Positions 1 to 4,843 of a stretch of DNA of 5,086 bases are shown piece after piece. Positions within the stretch are counted from its first letter, which is position 1. Each line of letters opens with the position of its first letter. A program made the position numbers and the translations under genes. The DNA is from an uncultured Collinsella sp. GTDB lineage: Bacteria; Actinomycetota; Coriobacteriia; Coriobacteriales; Coriobacteriaceae. The stretch is from contig CABSBK010000101.1 in NCBI GenBank assembly GCA_902475865.1, positions 1-5,086 of the forward strand, written 5' to 3'. The notes under the pieces are model-generated. The model was not told the origin of the DNA, ran no database searches, and saw only the letters and a program-made list of their open reading frames with translations.

Positions 1-1
1 G

Positions 2-271
2 GCTCTTATCCAGACATTGAATGCCGATTACTGCATTCTTTTGCCGTTTACTCATGAGCTTTCCATGCTTTCTGCCCGTGAGTTTATGCAGCTTTTGCAT
101 GAGCGTTATAATGTGTGTGCGTTGGTCATAGGGTACGATCATCGTTTCGGGCATAACCGTAGCGAGGGTTTTGAAGACTACTTCCGATACGGTGAGGAGT
201 TGGGCATGGAGATTATACATGCCACCGGATTGATAGAAGACGGGGTTTCCATCAGCTCGTCGTTAATACGT
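2..271 (+). CDS. ribF: RibF-type FAD synthetase / riboflavin kinase, internal fragment (both ends missing)
   Basis: The reading frame is open from the left window edge, beginning A-L-I-Q-T before the in-frame TTG at 17, so the true start lies outside. The visible ~90 residues match the N-terminal FMN adenylyltransferase domain of bifunctional RibF, which makes FMN and then FAD from riboflavin in the cytoplasm. Seen directly: the FTxELSMLSAxEFM segment (codons from about 47), the nucleotide-binding GYDHRFGHNRSEG block (codons at about 131-169) and the conserved SSSLIR (codons at 254-271). The wording of these blocks is that of Bacteroidetes (Bacteroides/Prevotella) RibF, from memory of the family. 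After SSSLIR the family similarity stops: the expected remainder of the domain and the whole riboflavin kinase domain are absent, and the next residues are antisense rapZ. GC content is visibly lower than in the rest of the window. Identity is fairly sure; taxon is inference. Confidence 0.85.
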
Positions 272-283
272 GGCTTGGGACCG
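272..283. other. Probable chimeric junction between two genomes
   Basis: Left of this interval the + strand encodes RibF up to SSSLIR (ending at 271). Right of it the - strand encodes RapZ up to ...MRTMTG (Gly codon at 280-282). Neither family continues through the interval. The rapZ reading frame stays open by chance across the antisense of ribF down to 178, adding about 33 unrelated residues. GC content also changes here. The exact breakpoint cannot be fixed because a few bases could belong to either side. Confidence 0.8.
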
Positions 284-939
284 GTCATGGTGCGCATCTC
301 GGGATCGTAGAACGGATTGGGCAGGAAGCGAACGTCGATCATAATGTCCGCCTCGACGGGCATGCCGTGCTTAAAGCCAAACGAGAACACGTGAACGTCC
401 ATGAGCTGCTGGTCGGACAGCTCGGAGAACGCCATGCGCAATTTGTTACGCAGGGCAGAGGTGCGCAGACGGCTCGTGTCGATGATCATATCGGCTCGAT
501 CGCGCACGCCCTGCAGCTGCAGACGCTCGCGCTGAATCGCATCGGCCGTAGTCTCCCCCGGCTTGGCAATGGGATGGCGGCGGCGGTTTTCGCTATAACG
601 ACGGATCAGCACCTCGTCAGAGGCCTCGAGAAACACGATGTCACAGCTCATCTCGCGCTCCTCGAGCGCGGCAACGGCATCGAGCAGCTCATCGAACAAG
701 CCCTGGCTGCGCAGGTCGCAGGTGACGGCAAGATGCCTACCCACGCCCGTATTGATGCCGACGAGTTCGGCAAGCTGGGCAATCAGACGCGGAGGCAAGT
801 TGTCGATACAAAAGTAGCCCATGTCCTCGAACACATGCATGGCCTGCGTTCGGCCCGATCCGGACATTCCGGTGATGATGACGATATCGGGGATGCGCTC
901 CGAGCGCTCCGCCGCATCCATGGCATCTCCCTTTTGCAT
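280..939 (-). CDS. rapZ: RapZ-family nucleotide-binding protein, C-terminus lost at junction
   Basis: About 220 authentic residues remain of a protein that is normally near 285-290. Known role of the family: in E. coli RapZ is an RNA-binding adaptor that controls GlmS (amino-sugar synthesis) through small RNAs and RNase E; in Gram-positives the gene usually sits with yvcK and whiA and its role is less defined. Visible motifs are a Walker A-like GMSGSGRT (residues 24-31, Arg where Lys is classical), DNLPP (46-50), a Walker B-like strand IVFLEASD (101-108), RRYSENRRRHP (113-123), and in the C-terminal domain FSFGFKHGMP (185-194) and DVRFLPNPFY (202-211). The final part, which normally carries a C-x-G-G-x-H-R motif, is missing. 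The ATG at 939 is preceded by AGGAGG at 5 nt. An in-frame ATG at 921 also has a purine-rich AGGGAG in front and is the alternative start. The open frame extends to 178, but the portion below ~280 is antisense ribF, not RapZ. Confidence 0.88.
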
Positions 940-944
940 GTGTG

Positions 945-950
945 CCTCCT
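945..950 (-). promoter_or_regulatory. Ribosome binding site of rapZ
   Basis: A perfect AGGAGG on the - strand, 5 nt before the ATG at 937-939. It supports that start over the internal ATG at 919-921. It directly follows the U-rich tail of the upstream hairpin. Confidence 0.75.
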
Positions 951-986
951 AAAACAAGCGCGGGACCCGGCCAGCGGATCCCGCGC
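951..986 (-). terminator. Terminator-like hairpin with U-rich tail, abutting the rapZ RBS
   Basis: On the - strand an 8-bp perfect stem (979-986 with 958-965, GCGCGGGA/TCCCGCGC) encloses 13 nt that can form a further 3-bp CCG/CGG helix (967-969 with 975-977). It is followed at once by TTGTTTT (951-957). This is the form of a Rho-independent terminator. It may end the nan transcript, but the tail runs straight into the rapZ AGGAGG, so a rapZ transcript starting upstream must pass through it. It could therefore act as an attenuator. Confidence 0.6.
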
Positions 987-1004
987 GATCAATTGCCTTT
1001 ATTG

Positions 1005-1010
1005 AGTATA
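1005..1010 (-). promoter_or_regulatory. Possible -10 element upstream of rapZ
   Basis: The - strand reads TATACT here, close to the TATAAT consensus, in the 98-bp nanE-rapZ gap. No convincing -35 is seen at 16-18 bp upstream (GGCCTC at 17 bp). If real, transcription would start near 998 and the leader would contain the terminator-like hairpin before the rapZ RBS. Low confidence. Confidence 0.22.
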
Positions 1011-1037
1011 CCGCCCCAAGCGGATACGAGGCCTGTC

Positions 1038-1724
1038 TTACGCCTCAAGCGCAGCCTTGAACCAACTTGTAATACTCGTGGGGTGCGTGATGGCGGTGCC
1101 GACGACAACGGCCCAGGCGCCCGCATCAATCGCGGCGCGGGCCTCCTCGGGCGTGTGCACGCGGCCCTCGCAGATGATGGGAAGACCGGGGAATTCCTCG
1201 GTCGCCTGACGCAGAAGCGGCAGATCGGGACCATCGGCCATGGTGCAGTCGATAGCGGCAACACCATGAGAAAGCGTGGTGGACACCAGGTCGAAGCCCA
1301 TGTCGACAGCACGACGAATATCCTCGATGGTAGCACAGTCGGCCATCAGGAGCACGCCCTCCTCGTGCAGCGGACGGAAGGTGTCCTCGACGGTCTTGCC
1401 ATCGGGACGTGGGCGATCGGTGGCGTCAATCGCCACGATATCGGCACCCGCAGCAACGCAGGCGCGAGCGTGGCGCAGCGTCGGCGTGATGTAGACGCCC
1501 TCGTGTCCATCCTTCCACAAGCCGATGACGGGGACCTCGCAGCGGCCCTTAATGGCGGCGATGTCGGCAAGACCCTGGCAGCGAATAGCGGCGGCGCCGC
1601 CAAGCTCGCAGGCGCGAGACATCTGAGCCATGGTTTCGGGCGTACGAAGCGGCTCGCCCATATAGGCCTGAACGCTCACGACGAGTTTGCCCTTCAGGGA
1701 CTGGATCAAAGGATCGACGGTCAT
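1038..1724 (-). CDS. nanE: N-acetylmannosamine-6-phosphate 2-epimerase
   Basis: Converts ManNAc-6-P to GlcNAc-6-P, the last dedicated step of sialic acid breakdown, in the cytoplasm. The product of 228 residues is full length for the family (about 220-230) and is a single TIM barrel. Visible NanE features: the N-terminal DPLIQSLKGKLVVSVQA, GLWKDG with the catalytic Lys (K71), the signature DATDRPRP (100-107), the STTLSHG loop, CEGR with the catalytic Glu (E186), and the phosphate-binding VVVGTAIT near 206-213. The ATG at 1722-1724 is chosen because it gives the normal NanE N-terminus; the RBS in front is weak (AAAGG at 11 nt). An upstream in-frame GTG at 1763 would add 13 residues, but its codon lies inside a long hairpin arm and its only purine-rich stretch is too close. 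It is the last gene of the nan cluster, 141 nt behind nanK. The weak RBS and the preceding structured spacer suggest its yield is set at RNA level. Confidence 0.93.
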   Translation of the reverse strand: MTVDPLIQSLKGKLVVSVQAYMGEPLRTPETMAQMSRACELGGAAAIRCQGLADIAAIKGRCEVPVIGLWKDGHEGVYITPTLRHARACVAAGADIVAIDATDRPRPDGKTVEDTFRPLHEEGVLLMADCATIEDIRRAVDMGFDLVSTTLSHGVAAIDCTMADGPDLPLLRQATEEFPGLPIICEGRVHTPEEARAAIDAGAWAVVVGTAITHPTSITSWFKAALEA

Positions 1725-1740
1725 GTTCGACTCAACCTTT

Positions 1741-1759
1741 CTCAAAACAGCCTTCTGAG
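1741..1759 (-). promoter_or_regulatory. Small alternative hairpin just upstream of nanE
   Basis: On the - strand transcript CUCAGAA (1753-1759) can pair with UUUUGAG (1741-1747) around a 5-nt loop, 7 bp with one G-U pair. The first arm is the same segment that forms the closing helix of the 98-nt hairpin, so the two folds exclude each other. Its base is just upstream of the weak AAAGG in front of the nanE ATG. Confidence 0.35.
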
Positions 1760-1847
1760 ACACCGCACCTTGACGTTCAAACCGTCGCTCGCGTACCGAA
1801 GTACGCTTCGCTCCTCTTTCACGTCAATCTGCGGCACCTCAGAAGGC
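1750..1847 (-). repeat. 98-bp imperfect palindrome in the nanK-nanE gap (long RNA hairpin)
   Basis: Arms 1750-1759 and 1838-1847 are a perfect 10-bp inverted repeat (GCCTTCTGAG/CTCAGAAGGC). On the - strand RNA the helix continues without interruption through 8 more pairs (three are G-U) to 1767/1830, giving 18 bp. After a 2x2 internal loop comes TTGACGT/ACGTCAA (1821-1827 with 1770-1776). The tip is GCGUAC-UUCG-GUACGC (1791-1806), a stable C(UUCG)G tetraloop. Between them lies a symmetric 14x14 partly unpaired region. It fills most of the gap. The wobble pairs favour folding of the transcribed (-) strand. A UGUUUU follows the base, so partial termination is possible. It could instead be a copy of a dispersed palindromic repeat; no target-site duplication is visible. 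Confidence 0.7.
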
Positions 1848-1864
1848 GCACTTGGTAGTTATGT

Positions 1865-2830
1865 TTACTTCAACGATGCAAGAAGGTGTTCGGCGGCACC
1901 GATGAGCGGAGCATCGCCCTCCAGAGAACCGATAAGGATCGGCGTGTCCTGAAGCGGATCGAGCGCCTGGCTGGCATAGCCCTCGTGCACCGAATCCTTC
2001 CACGTCTGTGAACGCCAATCGGGACCTTGGTGAATCACGCCGCCCGAAAGCACGATGACCTCAGGGTCCAGGATGTTAGCGAGCGAGCCCAAGCTGGCAC
2101 CCAGCGCAAAGCCGGCGTCATGGATGACCTCGGTAGCCTTTGCGTCGCCCGCACGGCACAGGTCGTTCACATCGCGACCGACCGAAGGACGGCTGGGGTC
2201 GACGCGACCAAAGCGCTCATCGTACATACGACCAATGGAAGTGCCCGAAGCAACCGACTCTAGATGGCCAGAACGGCCGCAGGCGCAGGGAATGCCAGCG
2301 GCAGCCGAGCACTCGATGTGGCCCATATGACCGGCAGCGCCATGGAAGCCCTGCATCACGCGGCCGTTCTCGACATATGCGCCGCCGATGCCCGTGCCGA
2401 TGCCCAGGCACAAGACGGAGAACTTGCCCTTGCCGACGCCCCAGTGGGCCTCGCCCAGAGCATGAGCCTGCACGTCGCCCACAACGGCAACGGGGAGACC
2501 AAGGTCCTCGCGCAGACGCGGCCCCAACTGAACGCCGGACCAGCCGGGCATAATCTCATTGGCATACGCGATGGCGCCCGTCTTGGGGTCGACGACACCG
2601 GCAGCGCCGATGCCAACTCCGAGGACCTCGACATCGGGATTTGCTTCAAGAGCTGCCTTGATAGACGCCTCGATGCGCTGGAAGACCGCTTCGCCACCCT
2701 CCTGGGCCTCGGTGGGAACCTCGGCCTCAAAAACGGGATGGGGCACACCGCCGTCAGCCGGGTACTCCATGATGGCAGTCGCGATCTTAGTTCCGCCGAT
2801 ATCGACAGAGCAGACGTACTTGTTCTCCAT
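1865..2830 (-). CDS. nanK: ROK-family sugar kinase, probable N-acetylmannosamine kinase
   Basis: Predicted to phosphorylate ManNAc with ATP to ManNAc-6-P, the substrate of the downstream epimerase. The 321-residue protein shows the ROK layout: the phosphate-binding VDIGGTKIA (DIGGTK at 10-15), GVGIGAAGVVD (71-81), VGDVQAHALGE with the catalytic-base Asp at about 119, the second phosphate loop GIGTGIGGA (143-151), and a zinc site starting at His171 with CACGRSGHLE (182-191). In that site the classical third Cys is His (189). The C-terminal NILDPEVIVLSGGV strand is typical. ROK sequence alone does not separate ManNAc kinase from glucokinase; the assignment rests on its place between the lyase and NanE genes. 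The ATG at 2830 is chosen because AAGGAG lies 6 nt upstream; an in-frame TTG at 2857 is not needed. It is separated from the nanA gene by 172 nt, most of it a long palindrome. Confidence 0.85.
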   Translation of the reverse strand: MENKYVCSVDIGGTKIATAIMEYPADGGVPHPVFEAEVPTEAQEGGEAVFQRIEASIKAALEANPDVEVLGVGIGAAGVVDPKTGAIAYANEIMPGWSGVQLGPRLREDLGLPVAVVGDVQAHALGEAHWGVGKGKFSVLCLGIGTGIGGAYVENGRVMQGFHGAAGHMGHIECSAAAGIPCACGRSGHLESVASGTSIGRMYDERFGRVDPSRPSVGRDVNDLCRAGDAKATEVIHDAGFALGASLGSLANILDPEVIVLSGGVIHQGPDWRSQTWKDSVHEGYASQALDPLQDTPILIGSLEGDAPLIGAAEHLLASLK

Positions 2831-2835
2831 GTCGT

Positions 2836-2848
2836 TCTCCTTCGGAGA
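2836..2848 (-). promoter_or_regulatory. nanK ribosome binding site inside a small hairpin
   Basis: The RBS AAGGAG (2837-2842) lies 6 nt before the nanK ATG and decides that start. It is part of a perfect 5-bp stem with a 3-nt loop, UCUCC-GAA-GGAGA on the transcript, so GGAG is paired in the hairpin form. This could lower or tune nanK translation. Confidence 0.5.
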
Positions 2849-2897
2849 CAAAAACAACTACAGGAAATGCGCCGTCAGGCTAGCCGTCACAGCGCGG

Positions 2898-3005
2898 TAA
2901 AGGTTTTCCAGGTGCCCGAGATCGCCGAGAAACCGTGCGGCCATTGACCTAATGGGTCATGGCCGCACGGTTGAACGGCGAGGTCGGGTGCCTGGGAAAG
3001 CTTTA
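2898..3005 (-). repeat. 108-bp imperfect palindrome from the nanA stop codon into the nanA-nanK gap
   Basis: Nearly the whole stretch folds on itself. From the outside in, the helices are 2898-2902 with 3001-3005, 2904-2919 with 2984-2999, 2922-2927 with 2976-2981, 2931-2943 with 2960-2972 (13 perfect pairs, AACCGTGCGGCCA), and 2945-2949 with 2955-2959. They enclose a 5-nt loop (2950-2954). Interruptions are only 1x1, 2x2 and 3x3 mismatches and one bulge. There are 42 Watson-Crick pairs plus three G-T pairs that would be G-U in a + strand RNA. The outermost arm contains the nanA TAA (3003-3005). No good U-run follows on either strand, so it is not a simple terminator. It could be an mRNA-stabilising or processing structure, or a dispersed palindromic element. 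Confidence 0.75.
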
Positions 3006-3923
3006 AAGGAGACCGTTGTCCTGGAGGACCTTGCGAATCGCCTCGACGTTCTCGCCGGTCATGGCCTTCACCGGGCGCGGCATGGTCGGGCTGTCGAAGA
3101 TACCCATGAGGTTCATAGCGGTCTTGAAGGCGCCGACGCCACCGGCATAGCCCTGGACGCCCGAGGTGACATCCCAGATGTGGGAGATCTCGTTGAGGCG
3201 ATCCTGCTCGGCCTTGACGGTAGCCCAGTCGCCGGCCTGAGCGGCCTTCCACTGACGCACGTAGCCCTCGGGCTCAACGTTGGCGAGACCCGGAACGGAA
3301 CCGTCGGCGCCGCCGAGGTAAGCACCGTCGACGACGACCTCGTGACCGGTGAGGATGCTCATCGGATGACCGTTCTTCTCGTTCTCCTGAACGAGGTAGC
3401 GGAACGAGATGTCATCACCCGAGGAATCCTTGACGCCGGCCAGGACGCCCTCGGCGCCGAGCTTGGCAAGGAGCTTCCAGGGGAGCTTGGTGTGGACGCA
3501 GACGGGAATGTCATAGGCAAAGATAGGCAGGTCGAGCTCCTCGTGCAGGATGCGGAAGTGCTCCTCGACCTCGGTCATGCCCTGCAGGGCATAGAACGGG
3601 CAGGTGGCGACAAGCGCATCGGCACCCAGCTCCTGAGCGACCTTGCCGTGCTCGATCATGCGCTCGGTCTCGGTGTCGATGATGCCGACCAGAACAGGCA
3701 CGCGGTGGTCGACGATGCGCACGGCCTCGGCGACAATCTGGCGACGGCGCTCGTCGGTGGAGAAGACGACCTCGCCCGAGGATCCCAGGAAGAACAGGCC
3801 ATCGACGCCGGCATCGATCATGCGGTTGATGCTGCGCTCAAAGGAGGCAACATCGAGCTGGTGGTCTTCGGTATCGGGAACAACGACGGGAGGGATAACG
3901 CCGGTGAATTTCTGAGTTGCCAC
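3003..3923 (-). CDS. nanA: N-acetylneuraminate lyase-like aldolase (NanA/DapA superfamily)
   Basis: Predicted to cleave N-acetylneuraminate to ManNAc and pyruvate through a Lys-pyruvate Schiff base; cytoplasmic, 306 residues (E. coli NanA has 297). Seen: GSSGE (47-51) at the pyruvate-carboxylate loop, YDIP with the catalytic Tyr137, GVKDSSGD with the Schiff-base Lys165 (the same numbers as in E. coli NanA), and GGADGSVPG near 204-212. The start is GTG at 3921-3923, because AAGGAG lies 6 nt upstream and the N-terminus then aligns with the family; the 28 open codons before it look non-coding. The residues that classically contact sialate are not conserved: the GSTGE Thr is Ser, and the G-Y-D-E segment reads G-H-E-V (193-196). 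The superfamily also includes dihydrodipicolinate synthase and sugar-acid aldolases, so the substrate is inferred mainly from the adjacent nanK and nanE. Superfamily is certain, substrate probable. Confidence 0.82.
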   Translation of the reverse strand: MATQKFTGVIPPVVVPDTEDHQLDVASFERSINRMIDAGVDGLFFLGSSGEVVFSTDERRRQIVAEAVRIVDHRVPVLVGIIDTETERMIEHGKVAQELGADALVATCPFYALQGMTEVEEHFRILHEELDLPIFAYDIPVCVHTKLPWKLLAKLGAEGVLAGVKDSSGDDISFRYLVQENEKNGHPMSILTGHEVVVDGAYLGGADGSVPGLANVEPEGYVRQWKAAQAGDWATVKAEQDRLNEISHIWDVTSGVQGYAGGVGAFKTAMNLMGIFDSPTMPRPVKAMTGENVEAIRKVLQDNGLL

Positions 3924-3929
3924 AAGAAT

Positions 3930-3935
3930 CTCCTT
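3930..3935 (-). promoter_or_regulatory. Ribosome binding site fixing the GTG start of nanA
   Basis: AAGGAG on the - strand, 6 nt before the GTG at 3921-3923. The same sequence and spacing are used for nanK, which supports the GTG start over upstream in-frame alternatives. Confidence 0.75.
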
Positions 3936-3948
3936 AGTTGTCTGGCGA

Positions 3949-3963
3949 GCGGCCCTATGCCGC
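3949..3963 (-). promoter_or_regulatory. Small hairpin in the gap before nanA
   Basis: GCGGC (3949-3953) and GCCGC (3959-3963) form a perfect 5-bp stem with a 5-nt loop, 13 nt upstream of the nanA RBS, in the 68-nt gap after the CE7-like gene. It has no U-tail and is short, so a chance origin in GC-rich DNA is possible. Confidence 0.3.
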
Positions 3964-3991
3964 CCACTCTTGTTGGCAGTGTCCAGGCCGT

Positions 3992-4843
3992 CTAGGCCAA
4001 AGAACACGGGTAGAACGTTTGGTTAAAGAAGTCGACGACTTCGTTTTCGAACGCATTGATGCGCTCGTGAGCGTATTTGGCATAGATGATATGCCTTCGG
4101 TCACACTCAAGACCGTTGAATACGGCAAACTGACCCTTGGGATCGCTCACGGCGTCCATAAGCGATGTGCCCATGAGCACCGATCCGCGCACCCGAGACG
4201 ACAGAGCCTCGAGGCCACCGGGGATTGGATTGGCAACCGCCGTGCAGGCAAGGCCCCGCTCGTCCAGAGCGGAAACCGCCAGCGCAACACCGCCGCCAAG
4301 GCCCTCGCCCCACGCAAAAATACGATCGGAGTCCACGCCATCAAGATTGCGCGCAACCTTCGCCATCGCGCAACCCCAACGGACGCGCTCGACAAAAGCG
4401 GGCGAAGCAATCCCCCGCTGCAGGTCGTCCGCACCAGCAACATCGTCATCCAGCGCGAGGACGGCATACCCCATGGCGGCAAATCTCGTCATGTGATGCC
4501 AGCCGCGCACAGGCCGATCGATGTCGTGGAACATCAGGCACAGCGGCACACGCTCACATACTCGGGCACGACCAACAGGCTCAATCAAACGAGCGTGGAC
4601 CGCATCGTCACCGAGTTCAAAGGAAACCTCCGAGTAACGAGCGCAGGGGTTAACAAAGTCAATCGCCGTAATGGCCAGGCCTTGAATCTCAAGATTCGAA
4701 GCGCATGTCTCTAAATCAGAAACATGTGCTTGGACATCACCGTGCCAGTCCCGATATTCTGCGAGCCTTGACGAAACCGTTCCAGGAATTCCCACGAGCC
4801 CGGGGACTATCAGCTCATCGATATTGCTCTCGCACTTAGACAT
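3992..4843 (-). CDS. CE7-like alpha/beta hydrolase lacking the nucleophile serine (probable pseudo-esterase)
   Basis: A 283-residue protein related to the CE7 acetylxylan esterase / cephalosporin-C deacetylase family (usually about 320). The nucleophile elbow aligns without gaps: family R-I-G-V-T-G-G-S-Q-G-G-G versus here R-I-F-A-W-G-E-G-L-G-G-G. The serine position is Gly181 (codon GGC at 4301-4303, one base from AGC). The catalytic Asp (D230, codon 4154-4156, in LMDAV) and His (H259, in YAHER) remain exactly 29 residues apart, as in B. subtilis CAH (D269/H298). The oxyanion-hole H-G-Y is H-D-I (106-108), and the segment between the DxRGQ-like strand and the elbow is shortened. The start ATG at 4843 overlaps the stop of the upstream CE7 gene by 8 nt (ATGTCTAA) and follows a GGGAGGGGAGG-rich RBS; a GTG at 4861 is an alternative. 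Translational coupling is likely. The role is unknown: it could be a non-catalytic partner of the upstream esterase or bind acetylated sugars. No signal peptide is seen. Confidence 0.8.
   Translation of the reverse strand: MSKCESNIDELIVPGLVGIPGTVSSRLAEYRDWHGDVQAHVSDLETCASNLEIQGLAITAIDFVNPCARYSEVSFELGDDAVHARLIEPVGRARVCERVPLCLMFHDIDRPVRGWHHMTRFAAMGYAVLALDDDVAGADDLQRGIASPAFVERVRWGCAMAKVARNLDGVDSDRIFAWGEGLGGGVALAVSALDERGLACTAVANPIPGGLEALSSRVRGSVLMGTSLMDAVSDPKGQFAVFNGLECDRRHIIYAKYAHERINAFENEVVDFFNQTFYPCSLA

Noticed and set aside
178..279. C-terminal extension of the rapZ open frame (about 33 residues)
   Set aside because: These residues are the reverse strand of ribF and do not resemble the RapZ C-terminus; the open frame is accidental.
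272..310. Last 13 residues of the ribF open frame to the stop at 310
   Set aside because: They are antisense rapZ sequence and do not match the conserved continuation of RibF after SSSLIR.
1725..1763. GTG-initiated longer NanE (13 extra residues)
   Set aside because: The extension is not part of the family, and its start codon lies within the hairpin arm without a well-spaced RBS.
1750..1847. Insertion sequence or MITE remnant
   Set aside because: The terminal inverted repeats are good, but there is no visible target duplication or transposase, and wobble pairs favour an RNA fold. It is left open as a repeat rather than called mobile.
942..1952. Long + strand open frame (336 codons) across the nanE region
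   Set aside because: It is antisense to nanE and the end of nanK, shows no recognisable domain, has low-complexity Arg/Gly/Ala-rich composition, and is the usual shadow of high-GC genes.
2831..2857. TTG-initiated longer NanK (9 extra residues)
   Set aside because: The AAGGAG RBS lies inside this extension and points to the ATG at 2830.
2898..3005. Simple Rho-independent terminator between nanA and nanK
   Set aside because: The stem is very long and no run of T follows on either strand. Only short TTTC-like tracts are seen, so a plain terminator call is not supported.
2952..3995. Long + strand open frame (347 codons) antisense to nanA
   Set aside because: It mirrors the nanA codon pattern, has no family resemblance and no RBS. 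The - strand gene has clear catalytic motifs.
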